This document shows, one piece after another, positions 28,707-41,600 of a DNA stretch of 64,000 bases. Source of the DNA: Pholis gunnellus. Taxonomy: Eukaryota > Chordata > Actinopteri > Perciformes > Pholidae. Both the position numbers and the translations under genes were made by a program. Each line of letters begins with the position of its first letter. Within the stretch, counting starts at the first letter, position 1. The stretch spans positions 12,900,638-12,964,637 of the forward strand of contig OU342816.1 of NCBI GenBank assembly GCA_910591455.2, given 5' to 3'. Under the pieces are notes generated by a model. The model made no database searches. It was given only the letters and a program-made list of their open reading frames with translations, and had not been told where the DNA came from.

Positions 28707-31700
28707 GGTTGGGGAGTATAGCGGCAGGGAGGGGGTAGCAGAGTGTGTGTCTGAAAGAGTGACACTGAGATAAAGTGAGAAATAGAGAAAGCAATTGAGT
28801 GTGAGGAATGGTAGACGAGAGAGAAAGCCTGTATTTGTGAAGTGAAAGTAGGGGCAGAGATCAATTTTCTTGTGTGATAATTTATCTTATGAGAAATTGT
28901 GAATGTTCACATTTCTACGCTTGAATGGGCACACGGACGTCCATGTAAACACAGGTAGATGTGTGAGGAATGTGCTCACGCAAAAACACTCAAACTAGGT
29001 GACAAAAGCGGATGTAGCAATTCCCTCGAGAAATATGATAGATAGGGGAACGCTGTTTATATTGGTCTTCTTCGCTCCCTGTCTGAGTGGCCTGTAATTG
29101 AATGATCATTACACCAAAGTTATGGCTACTGCCCAGCAGTCGAAAATAGGGATTGAGTTGGAAACAGCATTTAGTCGTTTTGATTTATGACCAACAATGA
29201 GGAAGTTGTTTTTCAAGCCTGGCACTCTGATGGGCAATAAAGAGGGGTACGGCTTATCGCCTGCTGTACCCACTCTGACACACATACACCAGTCAGCCAG
29301 CCAGCCTGCAACCAGTCAACCAACCAGCTGGGGCCCTTCATGGAAGGAAGTGTTTTCATCAAATTTGTTTCCTTCATGTCTCACCCTGAATGGTGCTATT
29401 CATTAAAATAGCCTCCAGTCGGTAGGCACTGCTGCCATGGCACATTTATACACTTGTCCGCCTGTATCCTCACAGAAATAGACACACACACACACACACA
29501 CACACGCACTTACGAATCCACCTGCACACACACTTGCACAAACAGAGACTCTTTTCTTCTGGTCCAGCTCATCTTTGCAGAAGGGCCCTCTATATTAAAA
29601 GTAAAGCTACAAAGAGATAAAGAGGTTTGCTGCATTCACTGTTATCTGCTTTCAGTTGGGGCTTATGGAGCTGTATATTTATCTATCTGGAGTGAAAAGG
29701 ACGGCCTGCTTACATTTAATTGATGTGATATGTGGATTAAGGTGGATCTAACTGAGAATCAAGGGGTTGCTAGTGTGGGTGGTGCTGCATAGAAATAGCT
29801 ATGAAATGTGAAGTGTTAATTATGGAAGTGTGAAGCATTGTACGGTGGACTGTGATTCAGCTGTGGCCCAGATCACTGAGCAGGAATGCTTTCATTTTCA
29901 CCCGAGCTCGTGTCTGCAAAACTTTGAACGGACTCACAGTTCAGCCGTATCACATGTATGTTATTGAAATCTTAACACCCAGTCTCTCAAATTCATCTTC
30001 ATTCGCCAGATCTCAATTTACCGGGCCATATGCAAATCAGGGCAAGTCATACTCTACTTGTACTTGACGCTGTTTTTGCTCATCATCACAGGCTCACGCA
30101 ACTCCCTCAACATGCAGATCACTGCTCCATTATCCATACAGATCATTCAGGAGAAGCATTGATTAGAGATCAGATATATGCTGTGTATGAACAATGTCTT
30201 ATGTCTTCTTTATGAATGTAAGTTTTGTTATACATACATGTGACTGATATACTTCTTTGTGACGCTGGCTAGTTCCAGTATTATCTGGTCAGTAAAGATT
30301 GACATTTCTTTTTTTTAATTATTTTGTGGTAAGTAAATATCCACTACAAACGTCATGGTGGTGGCTAGACTGAGTTGTTGGATTCTTCGACTTGTTGGTA
30401 CGCAGCCATATTTGTTAAAGTTACAGTAAATTCTACCACACTATCTGCAGCAACCCTCTGTGACAGCTGTTGTCTATGTTAGACATCTTGATTTTCATGG
30501 TGAGAGTGATGTAACCAAAATCAATCACAGCGACAATCTGTGGTTGTACTTCTTCTTTACAGTGGCTGGTCAGCTACAGGTTCAAACACCACTGGGATTT
30601 ACAGCTATCCGCCCTGGGGCACGGTGTCACCTCCTCTTTCCTGTCATCACTCCCCCCACTCACTGCACTTGTTCAGTCATACAGTACAATTAAATGTATG
30701 CAGACATTCTTCTGTTTTGCACACAAGTGTTTGCAGAAACACACATGCAAATTAGATTGCATGTTATTTCCTTATTTCTAATTCCTGTTGATTCCCACGG
30801 CCTGAAGGCCACCGCTCTTCGGCTTTCATCCAAGACTTTTGTCAGGTTCTGCTTTCTCGCTTTAGGTCCTTATCAATTAATAGAAACAGTTGAGACAGTG
30901 TCACTAAGAGGGTTAGTCACACAGAACTATCCCAGTGCCTGCCGACACTGTCATGCCATTTGACTTGTCTCAGTTCAGGCCTCAGAGCTGTTCCCCTTTT
31001 AGAAAAAGAGCAAGGCAGGGAACGAAAGAAGCTGTAGAAAAGCCCCGGAGTTAGGAGTGGTGAAGCCCATCAATAGCATGCACATAAAGGCACAACCAGG
31101 CATATGCATCTGTTTATAGCATTTGGTTGGGACAAATCAGACTCACAAACGTGCATACACACACGTGCATAAATAAAGCTTTTTATTTAAACCCGGCAAA
31201 ACCATCAGCGCTCACAGGATCCATGGAGGTGATGTATGAGAGCAACATACATCTCTTGTTGTCATCAAAACACCACAGAGTGATTTCATCTAGTGACAGA
31301 CATATTGCTTTGGCAATAACAACGCCACGAGGACTGCCATGTGTTACAACTGTGAATCATATATATGTCTCAGTTTATCACATGCATTTAAAGACACCAC
31401 TTGCGAAAATGACATTAATGTGCCTCTGAGCCATTACAGTCCATCCTGGCAATGACAGTAGCTATCGTGTTCATTTTCAAGTGGCATTCTTTGTGTGGTG
31501 TGGTGTTTTGATTAAAACAGTAGCAGATACCACAGCTATTATGTTTTAAAATGGTTCAGCAGCAGTGGGGTTAGGGTGAGATAGCCTTTTATAATCACCA
31601 TCTAAAACTTTCAATACTTGTACACCAGTATACTAGTGTAGTTTATGTCGGGCAAATGGCCCCTTGAAGATAAAAACACTTTTCTTGCAATCATTAAGAC

Positions 31701-32382
31701 GATAGTTCACTGTGTATGGAAAGCACAGACACCTACAGGCTATGAGTACTGCAGCCTATTGGCACTGTACAGTGCTAGACACATCGAACGCATTGAATGA
31801 CAAATACACGGCCTGCCAGTTCTGCCTGGTGGTCTTGTATTGCAGTTGTAAAATAACTATTGTATTAAGAATGTGACCAACTCTTCCACTCTGCTGACAC
31901 ATTTGAAAAAAGCCATATGGTAAATGATTAGAGCTGGAAGTGTCAGAGCTTTGTGTGGCTGCTGAATAATACATCAACTTAGACATTACAACAAGATTAT
32001 TATTTTGGGATACTTCTGTGCACTGAACCATGTGGTATGTTTATAATGTGACTTTAAATATGGATTATTGTGCTCAAAATAAACACATACATTATAGACT
32101 CAATGTGCAACCTACTATACAGTGTGTGATGTGGATGTTTTTGACCAAAAGGTACAAACTGCAACATCATATACACTGATAACTTACTGCATGCCTACCT
32201 TTCTGTGGACATTTCTCCATTCTTATGTTAGATAATACGACAATAACAAATTGCAAGATCCAACAGCTTTGATGAAGTCAAACAGCTCAAGAACATATGC
32301 ACCAACTTCGAAAGCTGACAAATAATCGTCTTGAAAACATTTTCAAGAGTTAAAACAGGCCAGGTATTTTTTGCAGTTGGTC
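28704..32382. other. Gene-poor sequence downstream of gabra6
   Basis: The stretch contains a short CA tract (about 29483-29505) and CCAGCCAGCC-type repeats near 29293-29330. Frames are at most 100 aa and have no domain signature. No further gabra6 exon was identified. Confidence 0.55.
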
Positions 32383-32516
32383 TTTATTCATTTTTTAATA
32401 AATATAAAAAAACGTGTTCACAATTAGAAGTTTAAAAGATGCGGTCTTAAACGTGTTCACACATTATTTTCAGATGAGGAGGTGCTGGAAGTGCTTGTAA
32501 CAAACATGCCTTCTAC
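32383..32516 (-). promoter_or_regulatory. gabra6: gabra6 3' UTR with polyadenylation signal
   Basis: On the minus strand AATAAA occurs at 32383-32388, about 130 bp after the TGA. The 3' UTR would then be short and end slightly below 32383. The end is inferred from the hexamer alone; a more distal site is possible. Confidence 0.55.
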
Positions 32517-32777
32517 TCACCTGGACATCTCCATCGTGTCCTTAGTGAGATAGACAATCCAGTAGACCAGGTTGAAGGCGCCAAACGAAAGTGGGAAGAG
32601 GATGCGGGAATATTTGTCGATGATGCTGGTGCCCGTCAGGACGTTGTTGTCTGGCACAGCTGAACCCTGCTGCAGGAAGGCTTGGGCATTGACAGGTGGG
32701 TTGGGAAATGTTTTGGCAGGGCGGTCAAACAGCGGGGCAGAGTTCATCCTCTTCTTTAGCACACTGCTGGCATCCAC
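32517..32777 (-). CDS. gabra6: gabra6 exon 9 (loop end, M4, stop)
   Basis: The exon has 261 coding bases. It starts VDASSVLKKRMNSAP in the variable loop, passes through GTSIIDKYSRILFPLSFGAF to the M4 helix (FNLVYWIVYLTKD), and ends TMEMSR and TGA. Mammalian alpha-6 ends a few residues later. The stop lies inside a perfect donor-like CAG|GTGAGT, so a spliced alternative end is possible. A polyadenylation signal about 130 bp downstream supports this as the usual last exon. Confidence 0.93.
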   Translation of the reverse strand: MDASSVLKKRMNSAPLFDRPAKTFPNPPVNAQAFLQQGSAVPDNNVLTGTSIIDKYSRILFPLSFGAFNLVYWIVYLTKDTMEMSR

Positions 32778-35700
32778 CTTGGAGAGGGAAAAGGAAAATG
32801 TACATGATTGGTATGAGGAAACTGACATTAAAGAGAATTGTGCATGATGTAATATGAGGGTATTAATAATGAAACGGGTGCTGTGCTCTTTCCAGAGACA
32901 TAAAATCATCGTATGTTATGTGCTAAAATATTAATGCTGAAGCACAAACTGATTGTGCGTTTAAAGGGGACAACTTGCTATGGAATATATATCAACACAT
33001 TACACAGAGAATAAGAAAAATGATATACAAAATAATGCTGATGTTAGTGCCATAATTACACAGCTAGTTAATCACTGCATGTGGGAAATGTGTGTGTCTG
33101 CAAAAACTGTCTAGGATACCAATGAGTACCACACGTAATTAAGCTCAACAAAGGAAATCAATGATATTCTGTTTTCCATTTGATGTGATTTCCATCAACA
33201 CGTTCCATTAAAATTGATACAGTTATGGGAAGCAAACAAAACATCTTAAACAAAAGAGACGTGCAGTATATTGACACATAGTTATTGCTATGCCTCATCA
33301 GATTTCAGTAAATCAGTGTGATCTCAGCACATACTCCCTTCTCCAATAGTTATAAATCAGCTACAGTATGTGTATGGAGCGAAAAGGGAGAATACATCTT
33401 GGAAATGGGTCAAGGAACACCGTGTTGCCTGTAGTGTCGGAGAGAGTGAGAGAGACAATGAAAGACAGCGAGACATTTCTTTTTATAAAGATAACAATAC
33501 TCTATAAATTACTGTATCAACCTGAAGAGCCATAGAAATAGTACAAACAGCCATTTCCTGATAGACCAAGTAATGATTTAACAGTAGCTCCATTAAGTTA
33601 TTATGGAGATGAGCATTATGCAACATTTATACATTTTCTCTCTATAAAAAAACAACATAATAATGAAATATTTAGCATATTGCCATACAACCTTATGATT
33701 GCAAAGACTGTTAACAATGTCATACAGTGTTTACATTAGTTTTTTGGTCATTTGGAACCCAATGTGGGAGTGTAACCCCCAGCTAATGAGCAGGAAGGGC
33801 AGCTCGTTCTCATTCCCAGGTCAAACACTGCAGCTTCATCCCGCCCCTCGGTGTGCTGAGGCTCACATACCTCACAGGCCTGCAGGCACAGAGAGAATGG
33901 ACCACAGCAGGAGGAAGCGTGCCTCGGTCTGCATTCATTAAAACAAATCAGCCACCTTCCCGCAGGTTTGCGATGAGGTGTGAATGTGTTTATCTGTTCC
34001 TCAGAACATAACCGTCGTGAAACAATCAGAAAATAATGTTTTATTCTTTTGATTCACGGCTTTGTTCTCACAGACACTATAATCTCACTCTTCAATTACT
34101 CTCAACCACTGCTACCATCCCTCTCTCGCTCACTCGCTCGCCTAGTTGAGAAGAGGAGGTGTTTGCAAAAAGCAACCGGCAATGCTAGTACATATTATAT
34201 CTTTAATAAAAGGTATGGAGTGACTCATAAAAGCATCTTTGGGTCCAAATCAATTGAAAAACAGTACCACATGTGCTTATGGAGTTTTCCTAAATTATTC
34301 ACAAAAACATGTTTGTGATTCTGAAATAAACCACATTTTAAAAGAATAATGTTCAGTACAGTGCGGAGGAAATCAACTTCATATGTTGTCCAGCTTAAAA
34401 CTGTTAAGCTTATTCCATTCACAGTGCATGTTTTCTTCCAGACTATAGTCTTTGAGCAAAAATGTAACTTGTGAGATTTAGGCTGGATTTGTGAGGCTAC
34501 AGGATTACACGCTCCTCTGCAGGTTAAGAAACTGTCAAGCTATTGCAATCGTCTAGCTGAGGGGGACTCTTCCAAAAATGCATACTGGCCAATCTTACAA
34601 TTTAACTACATAACTTAGATTTATTCATACCCCAAAACTTGACATATTTGCAAATGCAATGGTTTAACCCAACAATAAATGTACAATCAAAAAAGATTCT
34701 GTATTTAATTATGACATGATGTTGTTGTAGTATGACTTTGTCCTGATGCTCATCTTCACAAACACCACATCAGTCGTCGTAAGGCAGCCATCTTGAGATG
34801 TACAATTCATGCAGATTCACACTGCTGATTTAATTAGATTGAGTCATCCTCATTCCAATTCTGTATGAATTGATTGAATGTCTATGTATAGAAGGTGTCG
34901 TATGATGCATGGCTTGAGTACATATACTAAGAAACACAGTCGCTTTGGTCTGAAACAAATACAGAATAACTCTCCTCTTCTTCGGTAAACCATAAAACGT
35001 AATAATGATCCATGGTAAGCTTAAAACACAATATAATTATTTATTGTGGTATAGTACTGATAGGTGACAAGTACCAAGGGACAAAGAGAGAGAGAAGAGA
35101 AGGAAAAATACTGCACTATGATTCAAATTCTTTAATTCTCTTCAGGCTTCATTAGTGTGAGAACGTTTCTTTAAGGGACCGCAATCTATAGCACAACAAT
35201 TTGATCAGCATTTCTCTCATTTCACACCAGCAATACTTACAAAGCAATAGGGCACTGTGAAAGGCTATAAGGGATAAAAAAAAAACAATAGGTCAGGATT
35301 TGTAAAACCCTAGCAACAAGACAGTGGGGAGGGGCTGTGAGAGGGGGTGCTGTGGGTCCTGGTGATCCAACAGCTGGTCATCCCGACGCAAAGCTTACTC
35401 ATCACTCAATTACTATTTGTGACCCTATGTGCGAGTTAGGCACGCTTCCTGCTGTTGAATAACTGCCCATTTGTACATTTATCCTCACAGGAATTTGGTT
35501 TTGAAGGTCTTTTGTTTTCTGTCGTAACTAGTTGGTGTCAAAAACTGCAACAACATCAGGCCGCAGCTTCAATTCTCAGTTCCTATAGAACTATAATGCT
35601 TATACTGCTGTTGAAGATCATGCAGTGAGTACACATGTCGTGCATGCCCTACGCGCGCGGCGTACTGTACATTTGCACAGCTCATCCGATATTCTATTTT

Positions 35701-38359
35701 TGATAATGACAACAGGCTTGTATGGCTTCTGTCAGGTCAAATCTCAGAGGGATCATCTCCTTTTCTCTGTATCCACTGCTGAGGATTTCAACAGGACCAC
35801 TTTGACACAGGGAGGAAGGGCACTGACTGATGGATGGATGGATGGATGGATGGATGTTTGTTTGGGTGTGGGTATTGATATGCATGGGTGGGAGCGACAT
35901 GTAAGTGTGTTTCATTATGTATGTGTAGGTGCGTGTGTGAAATAAGGTTACTCTAACTGTGCACTACCAATATTGGATGGGAGAAAGAGCAGTGAGGTTC
36001 ATCTGAGTGGGTGTTGAGTGGGTGTGTTATGGATGATCATAAATGGTGGAGATGTGTATGTAAATGTTTTAATGTATTTGAAGTAAGTACTAAGCAGTGC
36101 GTACTGAATGCATCAGCTATAATACTGTACTTACATTATTTAGTTTTAGAAAGTAAGAGAATAAAAATGAACATCAGTCGGGATTAAAAATTAAATATAC
36201 AAAGATTATTTTATGAATTGGTGTTTCTGTGTCATGATATTAATTCTTAAGTGCTGCGAGCATACAAGTTGAACCAGTAGAATATGGAATAGAGCTGAAA
36301 AGTGAGAGATTACCTGAATACAAATAAAATGTAAAGTTACGTCTTTCACAACATCCTCTAAATATTACACTGCATTCTCAACATGAACTGTGGAAAACTT
36401 ACAGCATTGTTGATTGGCATGCAAGAAAAAAAAAAAAAAACAATTAAAAACTTTTCTGACAAATCATGCTCTTCCTTCTCTTAGTTATACAAGTTCATAC
36501 TTTAACCACTAGCTTCCTATGTGACTTGCCCAAAAGGGAACAATAAAAAAGCGATTAGGCCTTCTAAAACGCAAGTGAAAACATATCCCCGTTTGCGGTC
36601 ATATAGTCTCTCTTACACAAAGCTTAGAGGAAAAGTCAAACATTTCACTAATGCCCTTTCCCTATTCGGAGTGATACAGTGGTTGCTCAGGGCAAAACTT
36701 ACATTTATGTCCAACATTTCAGCAGACAATGCTCTACTTCTTTTCTTTGCTGAACAAATGTTAGGTCTGCTAGCGCGTTGTGGCAGGCCGCGGGCATGCA
36801 CGAATGTTGGCTTTAAACGTTGTTTTAAAAAACAACAACATTTTGATGTCCCCCTAATGTTTTCACAGTGGGCCATGCATTACCAAGTCACAGAGTAATG
36901 TGTGTGTGCTGAGGTTAATAACAACAAATGGCCCTATTGTATCACTAATAATCCAGATAGTGTATAGTGTTGTCGTTTTGATGAGCATTACCACGTTTTA
37001 TTCACACTTGTTCTCTACTAGGACACAAGCGGGGACACATGAGGACGTGCATGAGCAGGAGGTAGACCAAATACCCTTAACTGCTGATTGCAGAAGTCAG
37101 TAATGCAAATGATTAGTGCATGCAAGCCATACAACACGGATTGCCTAATTGAAATAAAAGGGGTCTCTTGGTTTCAATCTATTCCACTGATCACAGTACA
37201 GTTATAGTGGCAGGCCTCAAGGATACACACAACGTATTGTGTGACAACCGAGAAAACTCCTGCAGGTAGCTCTAGGTACAGTGCACGACATCTGGTGTCA
37301 AATCTCTGGCCGGAGTTTGAAAATCGGAACTCTCAGGACTAATCATCAGGACACTGTGACACCAGGATAATGCTTGGAAATCAAAGCTGTCCCGGTGTAA
37401 TCAGGACGTGTCTATAAATAAAGGTCCCCTCTTTCTCTCTCTTTCTCTGTTCTCCTGTATTTCCTCCCACCAATATTTTATTTTCTGTTTATTTCCCGCA
37501 CCACATACTGCACCGCCTACTCACACAAGCCACTGAAAACGCATGCAGCAGCCTTTACTCACACACGGATAAACGCCCCCTTCCCCTTTGTGTTTACATT
37601 CGTATATCTAACCCATTAAATGGAACATTTATCTTGTTGCTGTGAGGTGTCCTTTCCTGTTATGGCTCTACCTGACAGTCATAACAGGTAATGTTTGGCG
37701 TGACTGTTGGATGGCTATTTCTATCCCCAATGATACACCATTGTGTTTCTTTCCCTTTTCTCTGTGTAATGAAGAGTCTTTCCTCCTACATATTTGTTGA
37801 AAGCAGTCATTTTCCATGATGCATCCCTCCCACTCTCTCTTTCTCTCAGTGTAACTCTCTCTCACATACGCAACACAAAAACAAACCCCAGTGGTCCCTC
37901 ACATCCATCTCTCCATCTTGCGCCACAAAAAACGGACTGGGCCAGCTTTCTCAGCCCCCACTCTACTGGCTGCCCTCCTTCATGTGAGCCTGCAGTGATC
38001 TGCTGGATATTCCCTTAATCTATGGCTGTTACATAATCTGCAGCAACATCGTTCACAGAGCCACTGGCTGTCTCCTCGTGTCACTCTGTGGTTATCACAC
38101 AGTTACAGGGCAGAATAGAGGACTGGGAGAGAGGGATGGATTGATGATAGATGTGCTGTAGATGGATGGATGGATAGATAAGGCATCATATAGAGTGATG
38201 AGGGAATTGTGCGGCTGTGGGGGGGCATAAATTGCTGCAGATTACGTGTGTGCATATAAACGTGGATAAAGTGGAGATTGTGGCGTTTCAGTGTGTATAT
38301 GTGGACAGCACATTCAAACAAAAAGTGAGGGGAAAAGGCAAAAGATGGATGGCCAAGAG

Positions 38360-38423
<64 letters not shown>

Positions 38424-38564
38424 ATAAGAGAGAACGAGAGAAAATATGTATTTAAAAAAAGAGAGTGCATGAAGAATAGAGGGTTCAAATGAAGAGCACC
38501 GCAGGGGGCTAGAGAGGAGGCACAAAAAGAGGGATAATGTTACACGTTAGTGTAGTTTTGTGTA

Positions 38565-38632
<68 letters not shown>

Positions 38633-41600
38633 CATGTGTTTGAGGGGGAAGAAAGGAAAGGGGGATGAATCTATGGATTAGATGTAGGCGAGAGTATGAC
38701 TTGGTCTGGGATAGGGCAGAGGATGAAAGAGAGACTGTACAGATTACAGCACAGTGTGCATTTGAAGAAAGAACTTGAGAGCAAGTCACGAAGTAGAAAT
38801 GCTACATCAGTGATATAAAAATAAAATAAACCATCTAAATTAGTCACAATTAAACACAATTTCATACACCTCTTTTGAGTAACCAGTGCTATGTGACCCA
38901 ACGTTAAAGAAGGGTACATTCCACAATGAAGAAAATAAAATGAATCACGCAGCACCAATCCCCTCAACAAAGGTGTTCAACTGGTGGAATGACTGAAAAA
39001 AGCAGGGAAGCAAAATTTTAACAACAATGAACCGGAGATTGCAAGAGGTTGCTATATGAAATGATGAAAGCCATCAGAGGAGAATAACTGTAACCACTGC
39101 CAAAGATAAATAGCATAGTTTTGTTAAAGCTAGTCGAGGGTTTAAAACCCTGATAATTTCCTGTTGCTCTATTTGGTACCTGCTGCCACAAGGCAAGACA
39201 GAGTGATGATACGTTCCCTGTCAACATACATCTGGCCTTTAACAACCTATACTGTACGTATATATAGTGTATAAAATGAACACATATGGAGCATGTGACT
39301 TTAATGTATTTGAACAGTCACACTGGATGTATGCCTTTACACACCGTGTTTAATCATTGTATTTCATGTTCACTGTTCATATCTGTTCAACAGTTTGTAT
39401 TACATTTAGATTTGCTTGCTTTTTCTCGATCCACTTTTCATTTTATAATTATGCCTTTGCAACACAGCTGTGTTTACATGTTGTACTAATAAAGCTAATT
39501 GGAATCGGAAAGAGAGCAGAACATTGAAATTGTTATATAAAGGCAAAGATCTGACAATGGATTTAGAGAGAAAGAGAGAACAATACAGGCAGGAGGAAAA
39601 ATAGAGACATGTTTAGCAAGAGACAACAACAACTGAGACCCAGAAAGATGAAAAGGGATGATGAAAATCAGACATATAGAGAAATGATAGTGACAGAAGG
39701 ATTACATGTATACATCCAAAATAGTATCCGACTTCAGTACTGCAGGCTATACTGGCATTATTTCCCTCTGTTGGGTTAACCCCTTGCACCCAAATGACAA
39801 TCATTCCCGCAAAAATCACGGCGCATCTGCTCCAACCAGAATAATATGTCATAAGCATATTGTTGTGGGATCTGTATACCCATGATTACTGTGCAAACAG
39901 GAGCTGCTTTTAACTAGTGCAACAATTTCCAAAAATGTACACAAATATAGTTTAGGCTTACATCAGCCCGATGTGACCGATCCACATTAAAAGAGGAATT
40001 TGCTAGGATTGACTAACTTTATTGTGCACAGCTGCAGCTGATACTAAAACCATCCCTTTCTGCAGATGCTTCACTGACTCCTAATGTAAAAGCAATGCTA
40101 CATCATTGACGTGAACGTAGATGTGTTGGCGGTCAGCTAACACCACCAAAATTGGACTTGATGCACATTTTCTAATTTCATATCGATAAGTTGTTCCAAA
40201 ACATCAGATAGACAAAACACTTTGTCCGAAGTCCGACACAGGAGAGCGGCTCTCAAAACCAGTACTGACTTTTCAACGACAAACTTTCAGCGGATGTAGT
40301 TAAAAGCCCTGCGGAGAGTTATGTTATTGAGCAGCTCAGTTTAGATTTGTGAGAAAAAAGACAGAAGTGTGGTGGAGCCAGTGGAGTGGTTTGATGAAGA
40401 GATGTAGAGGCATGTAATGAGGCCAAGTGAAGCCCTTTTCCTTTCCTGTGAGCGCAGCATCAGCTCTGATCATCATTAATCACAGAATCTCCAGCAAGTA
40501 ATCCTACCTCTGCATGTAAACTACATTAATAAGACGAGAAGAAAAGTGACACATAGAATAATGATCTTAATTAGTTCAACACTGTGTAGCCTTCTTTCCA
40601 CTATAGCATTTTATTCAAGTATTGCATTGGAGTAGCATAATGTAAACGACAACATTTGATAAAAGTTGCTGTAAATGGAATATAGAATCGCCTTTGATAA
40701 ATGTGAGCTGATGTAGCGAACATTCAACTCACATGACCAGAAATATATAATATATGTCTTCATCTCCAGACAGCATGGAACATGGCCAATATCAGCTGAC
40801 ATGAAAGAACAATCAACACTTGGCCAATTGAAACAGATTCCTGACAAAATGTGTCTCTCGTGGATCGGCCAAGGCGATCTGACAAAACAATGCAGCCTAG
40901 TTTATTTCCTTCAAACCAGTTGGTGGATATGTGCCTATCTCACATTTCTTTTTGGCGACATAATTTGCTTGACAATTAAATAGAAACACTAGAAGTGATG
41001 TTTGCAGATTTTAAAATAGAGAAAACAGAGTAATGGTATTGGTATTTGTATAATGTTTCCATCCCACCTAACACCTAACGGAGCACGGATATATGTAACA
41101 TTTGCATTTTGACAACAACATATTCGGAAAACCTGATTTCCTTCCTTGAGTTAACAGTTTAGTGAGTTCACACAGGTTTGAACTTGAAGCCAGAGCTGAT
41201 TTGTGAATGCATGTAAACACAACAGGTGTGAAACAGTGGAGCAGACTTACTGAGGAGACCTCTCCGTCGTTTTCCGGCGCCGCGGCTGCAGCTGCTGCCT
41301 CCTGAGCCGCCTCCTTCATGGCTGCTGCTTTCCTCAGCTCCCTGTTGGCCTGCAGGGTGGAGAAGTAGTTGACGGCCGCAAACTCAATCAGGGCAGAGAA
41401 AACGAAGGCAAAGCAAACGGCGATGAACCAATCCATGGCTGTGGCGTAAGAAACTTTGGGGAGGGAGTGGCGGGCGCTGATACTGAGTGTTGTCATGGTC
41501 AAGACAGTGGTGATACCTGGAGGGAGGGAGGAGACAGAAGTCATGAGTGCACTGTTCTGTTTACATCCTATCATCCTATGGTACTTGGGTTGAAAGGCTT

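Larger units (their letters stand above)
32778..41250 (-). other. gabra6 intron 8 (8.5 kb)
   Basis: The largest intron of the gene, between the pore exon and the M4 exon. It holds (TGGA)n at 35831-35856 and two TG microsatellites at 38360-38422 and 38567-38632. Overlapping frames open on both strands near 36521-36898 without any recognisable domain. No nested gene was found. Confidence 0.85.

Noticed and set aside
32572..32847. 91-codon plus-strand frame
   Set aside because: Antisense shadow of gabra6 exon 9; a similar shadow lies at 47858-48130 over exon 4.
36521..36898. 125-codon plus-strand frame and its minus-strand counterpart in gabra6 intron 8
   Set aside because: Open on both strands, with no recognisable domain and no splice or promoter context; likely chance.
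39470..39505. AATAAAGCTAATTGG as the end of a gene or LINE
   Set aside because: A lone polyadenylation-like signal in a gabra6 intron, with no coding or repeat body that I could recognise before it.
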